Shown one piece after another: positions 1 to 9,137 of a stretch of DNA of 64,000 nucleotides. The stretch's first letter is position 1; every line of letters starts with the position of its first letter. Made by a program: the position numbers and the translations under genes. The stretch covers positions 33,176-97,175 of the forward strand of contig NZ_LNAM01000197.1 of the NCBI RefSeq assembly GCF_001461035.1, written 5' to 3'. Under the pieces are notes generated by a model. That model searched no databases and was not told the origin of the DNA. It saw only the letters and a program-made list of their open reading frames with translations. The stretch comes from Acetivibrio ethanolgignens. Its GTDB lineage: Bacteria > Bacillota > Clostridia > Lachnospirales > Lachnospiraceae.

Positions 1-1
1 C

Positions 2-364
2 CATCCAGGTATCTTAGGACCATTAGTGGTATATGAGATTACTAAGGGCGAAGATGGTCTTAATGTTACAAAGGTAGAGTCTGACTTAGAGCATGTATTA
101 GCTAAGCATTTAGGCATTGATAAGGTTACATTAATCAAGTGCGGCGGCGAGGATAGAATCGCAGCTGAGCGTGAGCAGTGGAACGATGGTTCCAACACCT
201 TATGCATTGCTCCTGGTGTAGTAGTTGTATATGAGAGAAATACAGTTACTAATGCATTGTTAAAAGAGCATGGTGTTAAGCTTCTGTCAATTCCAAGTGC
301 GGAGCTGTCCAGAGGTAGAGGAGGCCCACGTTGTATGTCCATGCCTCTCGTAAGAGAAGATTAA
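2..364 (+). CDS. arcA: Arginine deiminase, C-terminal part (gene starts before the window)
   Basis: The reading frame is open from base 2 and gives about 120 residues of the C-terminus of arginine deiminase, which hydrolyses arginine to citrulline and ammonia as the first step of the arginine deiminase (ADI) pathway. It starts HPGILGPL, contains [11 protein letters not shown] and ends with the family's [12 protein letters not shown] motif, whose Cys is the catalytic nucleophile. A GTG at 26 is internal and not the real start. arcB follows after 74 nt, then arcC and a transporter, which is the usual ADI order. The missing 5' part cannot be judged. The identification is firm because the C-terminal signature is diagnostic. 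Confidence 0.95.
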   Translation, partial: HPGILGPLVVYEITKGEDGLNVTKVESDLEHVLAKHLGIDKVTLIKCGGEDRIAAEREQWNDGSNTLCIAPGVVVVYERNTVTNALLKEHGVKLLSIPSAELSRGRGGPRCMSMPLVRED

Positions 365-438
365 TTAATGCTGTACTAAACAGAGACTATTTGGAAATAC
401 TTTATTTGTAACGATATATTGAAAAGGAGAATACTATT

Positions 439-1431
439 ATGGCAGTAAATTTACGTGGAAGAAGCTATTTAAAACTTTTAGACTTCACATCTGAAGAGAT
501 TCGTTATCTCTTAGACCTGTCCAAGAATTTCAAGGACTTAAAGAGAACTAACACACCTCACAGATATCTGGAAGGAAAGAACATCGTACTGTTATTTGAG
601 AAAACCTCTACAAGAACCAGATGCTCTTTCGAGGTTGCTGGTTTAGATTTAGGTATGGGTGTTACCTACCTTGATCCAGGAAGCTCTCAGATGGGTAAAA
701 AAGAGAGCATCGCAGATACCGCTCGCGTATTAGGAAGAATGTACGATGGTATTGAATATCGTGGCTTCAGCCAGGAATTAGTTCAGCAGCTATCTGACTA
801 TGCAGGAGTTCCTGTATGGAATGGTTTAACAGATCAGTTCCACCCAACACAGATGTTAGCAGATCTTCTTACAATTGAGGAGAAGATTGGACATCTTAAG
901 GGTGTAAACTTCACTTACATGGGAGATGCCAGAAATAACATGGGTAACTCTTTAATGGTTGCTTGTGCAAAGATGGGTCTTAACTTTACAGCTTGTGCTC
1001 CAAAGGAATTATTCCCAGAAGAGTGGTTAGTTGAAGAGTGTAAGAAGATTGCAGCAGAGAATGGCTGCACTGTTACCTTAACAGAAGATGTTAAGGCTGG
1101 AACTAAAAATGCAGATGTTATTTACACAGACATTTGGGTATCTATGGGCGAGCCTGACGACGTTTGGGAGACAAGAATTAAGTTATTAAAGCCTTACCAG
1201 GTAAACAAAGCTGTTATGGAAAATGCAAGTCCTGAAGCTATCTTCATGCACTGTCTGCCATCCTTCCACGACAGAAATACTACAATTGGTGAGGATATCG
1301 CTCAGAAATTCGGTGTAAACGAAATGGAAGTTACCGATGAGGTATTTGAGTCAAAACAGTCTGTTGTATTTGACGAAGCAGAGAACAGAATGCATACAAT
1401 TAAGGCAGTAGTATACGCTACTCTGTGCTAA
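439..1431 (+). CDS. arcB: Catabolic ornithine carbamoyltransferase
   Basis: This enzyme converts citrulline plus phosphate to ornithine and carbamoyl phosphate in the cytosol, the second ADI step. The 330 residues fit the family length. The carbamoyl-phosphate loop STRTR is at about 57-61, [10 protein letters not shown] is near 135, and the ornithine-site motif MHCLPSFHD is near 270. An AAGGAGA ribosome site lies about 8 nt before the ATG. The catabolic rather than biosynthetic role is inferred from its place between arcA and arcC. Confidence 0.96.
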   Translation: MAVNLRGRSYLKLLDFTSEEIRYLLDLSKNFKDLKRTNTPHRYLEGKNIVLLFEKTSTRTRCSFEVAGLDLGMGVTYLDPGSSQMGKKESIADTARVLGRMYDGIEYRGFSQELVQQLSDYAGVPVWNGLTDQFHPTQMLADLLTIEEKIGHLKGVNFTYMGDARNNMGNSLMVACAKMGLNFTACAPKELFPEEWLVEECKKIAAENGCTVTLTEDVKAGTKNADVIYTDIWVSMGEPDDVWETRIKLLKPYQVNKAVMENASPEAIFMHCLPSFHDRNTTIGEDIAQKFGVNEMEVTDEVFESKQSVVFDEAENRMHTIKAVVYATLC

Positions 1432-1456
1432 TTGTATTGAGTAAGGAGATAAAAAG

Positions 1457-2371
1457 ATGGAAAGTAAGAAAATCGTGCTTGCATTAGGCGGAAATGCTTT
1501 GGGAAATAATGCAGAGGAGCAGCTTCAGTTAGTTAAACACACTGCTAAGACAGTTGTAGACTTAATTTCCCAGGGTCACAAAGTCGTAATTGGTCATGGA
1601 AATGGTCCTCAGGTTGGTATGATTAACCTTGCTATGGAAAGCGTGGCGATGCCATTCCCAGAATGCGGTGCTATGTCACAGGGATATATCGGTTATCATT
1701 TACAGCAGGCAGTTGGTCAGGAATTAAAAAGCCGTGGCATCAGGAAAGAAGTTGCTTGTATCGTAACTCAGGTTGTAGTGGACCCTGAGGATCCGGCATT
1801 CCAGAAGCCTACCAAGCCAATCGGTTCCTTTATGACAAAGGAAGAAGCAGACAAGGTTGCTGCTGAGAAGGGCTATGTATTCGTAGAGGATGCAGGTAGA
1901 GGCTATCGTAGAGTAGTTCCTTCACCACAGCCAAAGAGAATCGTTGAGATTGATGTTGTAAACAAGCTGATTGAAGATGATGTAGTTGTTATCACTGTTG
2001 GAGGCGGTGGAATCCCGGTTGTTGAGACTCCGGAAGGCCTGCAGGGAACAGCAGCAGTTATTGACAAGGATAAATCCTGTGCAAAGCTTGCGGCAGACCT
2101 GAATGCAGATATGCTGGTTATTCTTACTGCTGTCGACAGGGTATGCATTAACTTTAACAAACCGGATCAGAAGGAATTAGCAGAAATCACTCTTGATGAG
2201 GCAAAGCAGTATATTTCCGAAGGCCATTTCGCTCCAGGAAGCATGCTGCCAAAGGTAGAGGCTTGTATGTCCTTTGTTGAGTCATCAGATGGCAGAGAGG
2301 CACTTATTACTTCTCTTGAGAAGGCTGGTTTGGCTATGACCGGAGAAACCGGAACAAGAATTAAAAAATAA
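1457..2371 (+). CDS. arcC: Carbamate kinase
   Basis: Carbamate kinase transfers the phosphate of carbamoyl phosphate to ADP, giving the ATP yield of the ADI pathway. The 304-residue protein starts with the amino-acid-kinase motif ALGGNALG (about 9-16) and has GHGNGPQVG near 46-54. A second glycine-rich segment, TVGGGGIPV, lies near 180. It is 25 nt downstream of arcB with a TAAGGAGAT ribosome site, so the two are surely co-transcribed. Family length and all visible motifs are intact. Confidence 0.96.
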   Translation: MESKKIVLALGGNALGNNAEEQLQLVKHTAKTVVDLISQGHKVVIGHGNGPQVGMINLAMESVAMPFPECGAMSQGYIGYHLQQAVGQELKSRGIRKEVACIVTQVVVDPEDPAFQKPTKPIGSFMTKEEADKVAAEKGYVFVEDAGRGYRRVVPSPQPKRIVEIDVVNKLIEDDVVVITVGGGGIPVVETPEGLQGTAAVIDKDKSCAKLAADLNADMLVILTAVDRVCINFNKPDQKELAEITLDEAKQYISEGHFAPGSMLPKVEACMSFVESSDGREALITSLEKAGLAMTGETGTRIKK

Positions 2372-2447
2372 TTCAAAATTAATTTATGGTTTATGCAAAG
2401 CCAATAAATTATAAATAAATATAATACTCCTAAATAAGGAGGGTGAA

Positions 2448-2475
2448 CAGAATTCCGCATATAAGCGGAATTCTG
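2448..2475. promoter_or_regulatory. Perfect 11-bp inverted repeat in the arcC-transporter gap
   Basis: CAGAATTCCGC (2448-2458) and GCGGAATTCTG (2465-2475) form a perfect stem around a 6-nt loop. No T-run follows, so it is not an ordinary terminator. It could be an mRNA processing or stability hairpin that uncouples arcABC from the transporter gene, or a protein site. A TATAAT-like hexamer lies at 2420-2425. The structure is read from the sequence; the role is inference. Confidence 0.45.
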
Positions 2476-2504
2476 AGAAACCCTCTCATAATTCCGTTTT
2501 CAGA

Positions 2505-2518
2505 TGCATATTTATGCA
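2505..2518. promoter_or_regulatory. 14-bp palindrome resembling an ARG box
   Basis: TGCATATTTATGCA is a perfect palindrome 46 nt before the transporter start. It resembles the ArgR operator consensus (TGAAT, four A/T, ATTCA) with the TGCAT half-site variant. An argR gene lies at 6680 and the flanking operon degrades arginine, so ArgR binding is plausible. It is a single box; ArgR usually prefers pairs. Confidence 0.35.
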
Positions 2519-2563
2519 GAAGAATATACGGGGAGATTGGCTGCATAGAAGAGGAGGCTAATC

Positions 2564-3976
2564 ATGGAAAACAAGAAAAAGTTTCAAATGCCGTCGGCAT
2601 ACAGTATCTTAATTTTAATCATTATCGTACTTGCAATTATTACTCATCTGATTCCAGGTGATGCTGTTACAGGAGCGAAACTTTCTGATGTAGTTATGGC
2701 TCCAACAAATGGTTTTGTTAATGCTATTGACGTTTGTGTATTCGTACTGGTATTGGGTGGTTTTCTCGGTACTATGACCAAAACAGGTGCTTTGGATGCA
2801 GGCATTGCTGCTATTGTTAAAAAGCTTAAGGGCAATGAGATTATGCTGATTCCAGTACTTATGATAGTTTTCTCTTTAGGTGGAACTACTTATGGTATGG
2901 CAGAAGAGACAATAGCATTCTACGCACTTATCGTTGGTACCATGATGGCTGCTGGATTTGACGCCCTTGTTGGTGCAGCTATTATCATGATTGGTGCCGG
3001 TGTTGGTGTATTGGGCTCTACTGTAAACCCATTCGCAATTGCAGCAGCAGTAGATGCTCTGCAGGGTGCATATCCTGATATTCAGGTAAATCAGACAGTT
3101 ATTATCGCTTTAGGAGCGGTTCTTTGGATTTCTTCTTTGGTTATCGGTATTATCTTTGTGGTGAACTATGCAAAGAAGGTAAAGGCTGAATCTGGTAGGT
3201 CTATTCTGACTGCAGTCGAAAGAGCAGCAGCTCAGGAGGCTCATGGAAACAAAGACTTAGACAACATCGTAAGCCTTACAGGAAGGCAGAAGGCTTGCCT
3301 GTGGATATTTGCTATTTCATTTGTTGTTATGATTGTATCTTTAATTCCTTGGACTGATTTTGGTATTACTATTTTTGAGAACTGGTCCGATATTTTAACA
3401 GGAACTGCTTTGGGCGGTTGGTATTTCCAGGAATTACAGGCATGGTTCCTGATAATGTCCATCATTATTGCTATAGTTTATGGTATTCCAGAGCGTGAAT
3501 TTATAAATACCTTCATAGCTGGTGCAGCAGATATGGTCGGCGTTGTATTAGTTATTGCTGTATCCCGTGGTATTTCTGTCATTATGACAACTACAGGTCT
3601 TGGTGATTACATCCTTGCAAATGCAGCAAATGCATTATCTGGTGTAAACTCCTCCCTGTTTACAATCGGAAGCTACATTATTTACTTAGGATTATCCTTC
3701 TTAATCCCATCTACATCCGGTTTAGCAGCAGCTTCTATGCCTACCTTTGGTGGTCTAGCATATCAGCTTGGCTTAAGCCCAGAAGTTATGATTCTTATCT
3801 TCTCAGCTGCCTGCGGTGTAGTAAACCTGGTTACTCCTACTTCCGGAGTAGTTATGGGTGGTCTTGCAATTGCTAAGGTTGAATGGCCTACATGGGTTAA
3901 GTTCGTAGCTAAGTTATTAGGTATCTTAATCGTTGCTAACATCATCATTCTTTCTGTAGCAATGATGATTCTGTAA
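2564..3976 (+). CDS. YfcC-family membrane transporter, probable arginine/ornithine carrier of the ADI operon
   Basis: The 470-residue protein is very hydrophobic, with about ten to twelve predicted membrane segments and the glycine/serine-rich turns typical of the YfcC (C4-dicarboxylate anaerobic carrier-like) family. It begins with a short basic cytosolic stretch (MENKKKF) and then the first helix. A GAGGAGG ribosome site precedes the ATG. Because it follows arcABC and no classical ArcD is seen, it most likely imports arginine in exchange for ornithine. That substrate is inferred from context only; peptide or dicarboxylate transport is the alternative. A strong hairpin at 4006 ends the operon. 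Confidence 0.8.
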   Translation: MENKKKFQMPSAYSILILIIIVLAIITHLIPGDAVTGAKLSDVVMAPTNGFVNAIDVCVFVLVLGGFLGTMTKTGALDAGIAAIVKKLKGNEIMLIPVLMIVFSLGGTTYGMAEETIAFYALIVGTMMAAGFDALVGAAIIMIGAGVGVLGSTVNPFAIAAAVDALQGAYPDIQVNQTVIIALGAVLWISSLVIGIIFVVNYAKKVKAESGRSILTAVERAAAQEAHGNKDLDNIVSLTGRQKACLWIFAISFVVMIVSLIPWTDFGITIFENWSDILTGTALGGWYFQELQAWFLIMSIIIAIVYGIPEREFINTFIAGAADMVGVVLVIAVSRGISVIMTTTGLGDYILANAANALSGVNSSLFTIGSYIIYLGLSFLIPSTSGLAAASMPTFGGLAYQLGLSPEVMILIFSAACGVVNLVTPTSGVVMGGLAIAKVEWPTWVKFVAKLLGILIVANIIILSVAMMIL

Positions 3977-4005
3977 TAACAGCTGAATAGAATATTGAAA
4001 TAAAG

Positions 4006-4065
4006 ATAAATCCACCGTATAACGATAAATCGGGTGCAATCCATATTGTTATATGGTGGATTTAT
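4006..4065. terminator. Terminator hairpin after the ADI operon
   Basis: An 18-bp stem (4006-4023 with 4048-4065, one G-U wobble) surrounds a 24-nt loop and is followed by a short A/T-rich tract. It lies 30 nt past the transporter stop. Confidence 0.65.
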
Positions 4066-4073
4066 TAAAATAA

Positions 4074-4103
4074 TTGAATTATAACCATAAGATGTGGTAT
4101 TAT
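4074..4103 (+). promoter_or_regulatory. Promoter for the double-domain AraC regulator gene
   Basis: TTGAAT (4074-4079) and TATTAT (4098-4103) are spaced by 18 bp, 34 nt before the regulator ATG. This is a reasonable sigma-A promoter directly after the ADI terminator. Confidence 0.5.
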
Positions 4104-4136
4104 GATACAAAGGAGATTGGCTAAAGGAGGACAAAG

Positions 4137-5390
4137 ATGCAGGATACACTAGAAGTGCAGCAGCAGTACAGCTCAAGGACTGACATTCATAAAATCGCAT
4201 CCTTTGATTATGAAATTATAGAAGGAAAAAAGAGGCCAATTCTTCACCAGGAAGCCCGATTTCTCTATATAAATAAGGGAAAGGGCAGAATTAAAATTAA
4301 TGAAAGGGAGTATACAGTAAAGGAAAACACTCTGATTTCTTTGGCTCCATGGGATTACACGGAGATTCCTGAGGTGAAAGAGACCTTCCAGTATTATCTG
4401 GTAGTATACAATTCTTTCCTGATTACTCATATGATAAAATCTGCTATGAATATCGAAGGAGAAAACATACCTCTGTTGCAGACCATGACAGAGCATCCTC
4501 TGGTGTATCTCGAGGGCAAGGAAGCAGAGGATATGAAAGAGCTCTTTCGGAAGCTTCGGGAAGAGGTAGGTATAGAGTCTACATTGGATTTTCCAGAAAA
4601 AAGGCAGCTTTCTACGATTTATACGGCAAATCTTCTGATTGAAATTATGATTGGTTTCTGTCGGCTGACCAGCAATGAGCACAAAGAAAATGCTGTCAGC
4701 TACGAGGAGGATAAAAAAGCCAGAATCTACAAATACATTTTTACTCATCTGAGTGAGAAAATTACGTTAAATAAACTATCAAAGCTGTTTTACATGAGTG
4801 AATCGACGATAAGTAAATATATCATGGATACAACGGGCTTGACCTTTAATAATCTGTTGAATGAAATTCGAGTGGCAAAGACGATGAACTATCTTTTGTA
4901 TACAGATTATACGCTGGAGGAGCTGGCTTCCATCCTTGGCTATGTTGATGCGGCACATATTTCCAAGGTGTTTGAAAGCCGTGTGGAAAATAAAATCAGT
5001 GATTACAGAAAAACCTATCAGAAGGTTCTGAAGATATGTAATATAAAGGAACGCCGGATGAGCTATGAGGTTACCTCCTATGTGATTGAGAATCATAGAG
5101 AAGAACTGACGGCAAAAGTAGTAGCAGATCATTTTCATATTTCAGTTACGGAGCTTAACGGTATCTTGATTTTTCAAACGGAGCGGAATTTCACAGATTT
5201 TCTGAATTTCCTCCGGATTAATTCGGCCTGTGAGCTTTTGGTTTCCGGCGATACGGCGATTACAGACATTGCTATTGAGGTAGGCTATAATACAGTTAAG
5301 ACATTTACGAGAAATTTTGTTCATTATAAGCATATGAATCCAAGTAATTATCGCAAAAATATCAGTTTGGAATATGCTGGAAAGGAATAG
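4137..5390 (+). CDS. AraC-family regulator with two tandem DNA-binding domains
   Basis: The 417-residue protein has an N-terminal cupin-like sensing region (about 1-110) and a linker. A first AraC-type helix-turn-helix domain spans about 195-300 (TLNKLSKLFYMSESTISKYI, then LEELASILGYVDAAHISKVF). A second spans about 310-410 (VVADHFHISVTELNG, then ITDIAIEVGYNTVKTFTRNF, ending MNPSNYRKN). AraC regulators normally carry one such domain. A GGAGG ribosome site and its own promoter precede the ATG. The adjacent ADI operon is a plausible target. The next gene starts 4 nt after its stop. Confidence 0.88.
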   Translation: MQDTLEVQQQYSSRTDIHKIASFDYEIIEGKKRPILHQEARFLYINKGKGRIKINEREYTVKENTLISLAPWDYTEIPEVKETFQYYLVVYNSFLITHMIKSAMNIEGENIPLLQTMTEHPLVYLEGKEAEDMKELFRKLREEVGIESTLDFPEKRQLSTIYTANLLIEIMIGFCRLTSNEHKENAVSYEEDKKARIYKYIFTHLSEKITLNKLSKLFYMSESTISKYIMDTTGLTFNNLLNEIRVAKTMNYLLYTDYTLEELASILGYVDAAHISKVFESRVENKISDYRKTYQKVLKICNIKERRMSYEVTSYVIENHREELTAKVVADHFHISVTELNGILIFQTERNFTDFLNFLRINSACELLVSGDTAITDIAIEVGYNTVKTFTRNFVHYKHMNPSNYRKNISLEYAGKE

Positions 5391-5394
5391 CTTC

Positions 5395-5739
5395 ATGACA
5401 GTAGATAATAAGTTAGAGGTTACATATGAAGAATTTATTAATATGCAGTTTTGCATTGGAGAAATAGTTGCATGTGAAGAGGTAAAGAAGTCCAGAAAAC
5501 TTCTCTGTTTCCAGGTGCAGACGGGAGACGGAATTAAACAGATTGTTTCCGGAGTAAAAGATTATTATACACCGGAAGAGGTGATTGGAAAAAAGGTTAT
5601 GGTTCTCACTAATTTAAAACCGGCGACTATGGCTGGACTGGTATCTGAGGGAATGATTTTATCAGCAGAGGATAAAAATGGGAACCTTGCTTTTATGATA
5701 CCTGAAAAGGAAGTAGAAGTAGGAGCGGAGGTCTGTTAG
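5395..5739 (+). CDS. tRNA-binding OB-fold protein (MetRS C-terminal-like)
   Basis: The 114 residues match the stand-alone tRNA-binding OB fold found at the C-terminus of methionyl-tRNA synthetase and in CsaA: FCIGEIVACEEV, then KLLCFQVQTGDG, QIVSGVKDYYTPEE, VMVLTNLKPATMAG and SEGMIL. The ATG at 5395 is chosen because GGAAAGGA lies 8 nt upstream; an in-frame ATG at 5374 would overlap the regulator gene without a good ribosome site. The role may be tRNA binding or chaperone-like. It reads as part of a unit running to the response regulator at 9138. Confidence 0.82.
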   Translation: MTVDNKLEVTYEEFINMQFCIGEIVACEEVKKSRKLLCFQVQTGDGIKQIVSGVKDYYTPEEVIGKKVMVLTNLKPATMAGLVSEGMILSAEDKNGNLAFMIPEKEVEVGAEVC

Positions 5740-5754
5740 GAAAAGAGGAGGCTT

Positions 5755-6657
5755 ATGACAGAAAAGGAATTTTTAGGGCTTACAAAGGAAAAGATGTTAC
5801 AGATACTGCCACAGTATGGGAAGATTCTGGCAGGGTGTCTGCTGTTTTCACTGTCTGTAAATCTGCTGGTAGTGCCGACAGGGATGTACAACGGAGGGAT
5901 TTATGGTCTGTCTCAGATTATCCGGACGTTATTGATTCGATATTCTGATTTTAATATTCCTGCAGGCTTTGATATTTCTGGTATTATTAACTTTGTACTC
6001 AATATTCCGTTGTTTTATATTGCGTTCCGCTATATTTCAAAGCAGTTTTTTATCAGAACCATGTTCTGCTTGGTGGTACAGACTTTTTTGCTTTCGGTGA
6101 TTCCAATACCAGCAGAACCGATTTTGGATGAGATGCTGCCAAACTGCTTGATTGGTGGTCTGATGGCAGGCTATGGGCTGGGACTTATGCTTCGCAGTCA
6201 GGGTTGTAGCGGTGGTGTTGATATTTTGGGAATTTATTTTTTGCACAATAATTCAAGAATTACCGTTGGTAAAATTTCAATTATTGTAAATACAGTAATT
6301 TATTGTATTTGTGCATGGCTTTTTGACATCAATGTTGCATGCTATTCTGTTATTTATGCATCCATTATATCTTTTACCATTGATAAAACACATTATCAGA
6401 ATATCAATATGCTCTGTTTTATTATTAGTAAAAATGAGGGACTTAAATACGAACTTACCAGAGCACTGGGCAGAGGTGTGACCTATTGGAATGGTAAGGG
6501 AGCCTTTTTGGATGAGGGCAGAGTCGTTCAGGCAATTGTTATTTCAAAATATGAGGTCAAGGAATTGAAGAAGGTGATTAATTCTATTGACCCGGAGGCT
6601 TTTGTATTTATGAGTGAAGGTATTACAGTAGATGGATACTATTTAAAGAAGCTTTGA
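5755..6657 (+). CDS. YitT-family membrane protein (DUF161/DUF2179)
   Basis: The 300-residue protein has about five to six hydrophobic segments in the first 200 residues. These are followed by the soluble DUF2179 domain (about 215-295), with the typical GRGVTYWNGKGAF stretch and a C-terminal FVFMSEGITVDGYY. Members are widespread in Firmicutes and their function is largely unknown. A ribosome site, AGAGGAGG, precedes the ATG, 15 nt after the OB-fold gene. The length is normal for the family. Confidence 0.85.
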   Translation: MTEKEFLGLTKEKMLQILPQYGKILAGCLLFSLSVNLLVVPTGMYNGGIYGLSQIIRTLLIRYSDFNIPAGFDISGIINFVLNIPLFYIAFRYISKQFFIRTMFCLVVQTFLLSVIPIPAEPILDEMLPNCLIGGLMAGYGLGLMLRSQGCSGGVDILGIYFLHNNSRITVGKISIIVNTVIYCICAWLFDINVACYSVIYASIISFTIDKTHYQNINMLCFIISKNEGLKYELTRALGRGVTYWNGKGAFLDEGRVVQAIVISKYEVKELKKVINSIDPEAFVFMSEGITVDGYYLKKL

Positions 6658-6679
6658 TTATAATATGTGAGGTAGGAAA

Positions 6680-7162
6680 ATGAAGGATACAAATGTAAAG
6701 GATTTAAACAGTTTGAAAGTGAGCCGGCAGGAAGTGATTCTGGAGCTGATTGAAAATGAAAATATTGGAACACAGAATGAATTGTCCAAACGGCTGGAGG
6801 ATGCTGGCTTTGCGGTAACACAGGCAACGATATCCAGAGATATTCGTGAGCTTCGTCTGGTGAAGGTAGCTGATTCTCATGGGAATTACCATTATGAGGT
6901 TGGAAAGCCAAAGGAAAAATATCAGGCAAGCCATAAATTCTATTCTATTTTTATGGCTTCGGTATTTAAGGTGGATTATGCAAATAATCTGGTGGTTATC
7001 CGCTGCTATACAGGTATGGCACAGGCGGTATGTGCAACGATGGACAGTCTGGAGTGGCCTGGGGTAATCGGAACAGTTTCTGGTGATGATACTATTCTTG
7101 TAATTACAAGGGATGAAGAAAACGCTCATGAGCTGGTAAAGACTTTACGGGAGATTCGATAA
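6680..7162 (+). CDS. argR: Arginine repressor
   Basis: This 160-residue protein shows both ArgR domains. The N-terminal winged helix (about 12-75) includes NELSKRLEDAGF, VTQATISRDIREL and RLVKV. The C-terminal arginine-binding hexamerisation domain includes GMAQAVCATMDS and GTVSGDDTILVI with the paired Asp residues that bind arginine. A GAGGTAGG site precedes the ATG. ArgR represses arginine synthesis and can activate ADI operons. Its closeness to arcABC and the ARG-box-like palindrome at 2505 fit that role. Confidence 0.93.
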   Translation: MKDTNVKDLNSLKVSRQEVILELIENENIGTQNELSKRLEDAGFAVTQATISRDIRELRLVKVADSHGNYHYEVGKPKEKYQASHKFYSIFMASVFKVDYANNLVVIRCYTGMAQAVCATMDSLEWPGVIGTVSGDDTILVITRDEENAHELVKTLREIR

Positions 7163-7180
7163 GCAGAAGGGGGAAAAGCA

Positions 7181-8257
7181 GTGAAACGTGTGGGTAAAAT
7201 TATTGTGGGTATTATATTAGCCGTAGTATTGCTGATGGCAATAGGGATACTATATCTTACTTTGACGGAATATAAGCCAGAGGAGATAGAAGAGCTTGAG
7301 ACAAGCGGCAATGTAGAAAAAGAAATTTCTTTAGAAGATGGGTTGTCTGCAGTTATTTATAATATTGGCTACGGGGCAAATGATAAGTATTCAGACTTCT
7401 TTATGGACGGCGGTACCAGGGTGCTGGGTGAATCAAAGGAGACTGTACAAACTAATATGGAAGGTAATCTTCAGATATTGAGAACGCTGGGGGCTGATGT
7501 TGCGATGCTTCAGGAAGTAGATCAAGATTCCAAACGTTCTTATGGAATAAATGAAGTTGAAATATTGGAGAAAGAATTTAGAGGAGAGATGAGTAAAACC
7601 TTTGCCAACAATTATCTATGCAAGTATGTACCATACCCGCTGCCAGTTACAATGGGAAGGGTGGACTCAGGGCTGGTTACTTTAAATGCCTACCGGGTAA
7701 CAGAGGCAAAAAGGTATCAGCTGCCATGTCCTTTTAGCTGGCCGGTTCGATTAGGGCAGTTAAAACGCGGTCTTTTAGTGCAGAGGATGCCAATAGCAGG
7801 GAGTGATAAAGAGGTTGTAATAGTAAACGTTCACCTGGAGGCCTATGACAGTGGTGAGGGTAAAATAGAACAGACAAAGGTACTGACAGAGCTTCTTCTT
7901 TCAGAATATGAAAAAGGAAACTATGTAATTGCTGGCGGTGATTTTAATCAGTGTCTGCCAGGAGTAGATATGGAAAGATATCCGATCATGAATGAACGCT
8001 ACTTTGTACCGGGGCGGATAGAGGAAGATATACTTCCGGAGGGCTGGAGCTATGCAGTTGACAACGAAGTACCATCTTCACGGCTTTTAGATCAGCCCTA
8101 TGACCCGACAGATGAAAATACACAGTATTATATTCTGGATGGGTTTATTGTTTCTCCGAATGTAATTGTGAAAAGGATAAGTACTATAGATGCAGGATTT
8201 GCGTATTCCGACCATAATCCGGTATATCTGGAGGTAGAATTTAAAAATGAATCGTAA
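7181..8257 (+). CDS. Membrane-anchored endonuclease/exonuclease/phosphatase-family hydrolase
   Basis: A GTG start with an AGAAGGGGGA site gives 358 residues. An N-terminal hydrophobic segment (about 5-27) suggests a membrane anchor or signal with the catalytic domain outside. The EEP fold is shown by LQEVD (metal-binding Glu, near 110), GGDFNQ (near 246) and the C-terminal SDHNPV. The family cleaves phosphodiesters in DNA, inositol phosphates or sphingomyelin; the substrate here is unknown. It starts 18 nt after argR and overlaps the next gene by 11 nt. Confidence 0.82.
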   Translation: MKRVGKIIVGIILAVVLLMAIGILYLTLTEYKPEEIEELETSGNVEKEISLEDGLSAVIYNIGYGANDKYSDFFMDGGTRVLGESKETVQTNMEGNLQILRTLGADVAMLQEVDQDSKRSYGINEVEILEKEFRGEMSKTFANNYLCKYVPYPLPVTMGRVDSGLVTLNAYRVTEAKRYQLPCPFSWPVRLGQLKRGLLVQRMPIAGSDKEVVIVNVHLEAYDSGEGKIEQTKVLTELLLSEYEKGNYVIAGGDFNQCLPGVDMERYPIMNERYFVPGRIEEDILPEGWSYAVDNEVPSSRLLDQPYDPTDENTQYYILDGFIVSPNVIVKRISTIDAGFAYSDHNPVYLEVEFKNES

Positions 8258-8612
8258 CGATAAAATACTAATTGCGGTGCTGCTTGCAGTTGCCGCTTCC
8301 TTTTTCTTTCTATATCAGGGTTTTGTAAAGGAGAATGGAAACTGGGTCGTTATTACAGTGGATGGTATTGAATATAAGACCTTAAGTCTTATGGAGGATA
8401 CCAGTCTTGCGATTGAGGGGGCTAACGGTGGGAAAAACCATTTGATTATTGAGAATGGAACTGTACGGATGGATGAAGCGAGCTGCCCTGATCAGGTGTG
8501 CGTTCACCAGAGGCCAATCAGCTATAATGGCGAGAGTATTATTTGCCTTCCCAATAAGGTTGTTATAAAGGTAAAAAGCAGCAAAACAGATGATGTTGAT
8601 GCTGTACAGTAA
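8247..8612 (+). CDS. NusG domain II-type extracytoplasmic protein
   Basis: The 121-residue protein has one N-terminal membrane helix (about 7-24) followed by a small beta-rich domain. It carries the family's conserved cysteines in the patterns SCPDQVCV and IICLPNKVVI. Proteins with this PF07009-type domain are commonly paired with a Gx/heptaprenyl-diphosphate-synthase-component-I transporter, which is the next gene here. The function is unknown; cysteine chemistry or a lipid or cofactor carrier role has been suggested only by context. The start overlaps the upstream gene by 11 nt. Confidence 0.8.
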   Translation: MNRNDKILIAVLLAVAASFFFLYQGFVKENGNWVVITVDGIEYKTLSLMEDTSLAIEGANGGKNHLIIENGTVRMDEASCPDQVCVHQRPISYNGESIICLPNKVVIKVKSSKTDDVDAVQ

Positions 8613-8627
8613 ATGGAGGTTAAAAAG

Positions 8628-9119
8628 GTGGCAAAAAAGGTGGCGGTCAGTGGCGTATTAATTGCATTGGCATTTATTTTCAGTTATGTAGAGGTGCTGC
8701 TTCCATTTCAACTTGGGATACCGGGGGTGAAACTGGGACTGGCAAATATTGTAAGTTTGGTAGCCCTGTATTTGTTGGACGAAAAGATGGCAGCAACGAT
8801 TACTGTAGTTCGTGTAATTCTGACCGGATTTACCTTTGGAAGCCTTTATAGTATGCTTTATAGTATGGCGGGTGCTTTGCTGAGTCTGGCTTTTATGATT
8901 GGAGCAAAGAGGTGGAATAAATTTACGATGATAGGTGTAAGTGTATTGGGCGGCGTTATGCATAATGCAGGACAGCTGATTATGGCAGCCGTTGTACTGA
9001 AAACAGTGCCATTTTTTTACTATACCCCCGTACTTATTTTGAGTGGAATTGTAACGGGAATCATGATTGGCTTTTTGGGAAAAGGTATTAGGGAGAGACT
9101 GGTAAAGCTAGAGGCTTAA
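8628..9119 (+). CDS. Gx transporter-family membrane protein
   Basis: About 163 residues with four to five hydrophobic segments and the early motif LGIPGVKLGLANIV match the Gx transporter family, formerly called heptaprenyl diphosphate synthase component I (PF07456). The GTG at 8628 is preferred because GGAGG sits 8 nt upstream; the ATG at 8613 begins directly after the previous stop and overlaps that same GGAGG. The link to isoprenoid synthesis is historical; a small-molecule uptake role resembling ECF S-components is possible. Confidence 0.8.
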   Translation: MAKKVAVSGVLIALAFIFSYVEVLLPFQLGIPGVKLGLANIVSLVALYLLDEKMAATITVVRVILTGFTFGSLYSMLYSMAGALLSLAFMIGAKRWNKFTMIGVSVLGGVMHNAGQLIMAAVVLKTVPFFYYTPVLILSGIVTGIMIGFLGKGIRERLVKLEA

Positions 9120-9137
9120 TACAAAGGAGAGGGAGTT

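Noticed and set aside
2443..2661. Possible 72-residue gene between arcC and the transporter
   Set aside because: Its GTG directly abuts the AAGGAGG, it runs into the real transporter gene in another frame, and it covers the hairpin and palindrome; no protein-like pattern.
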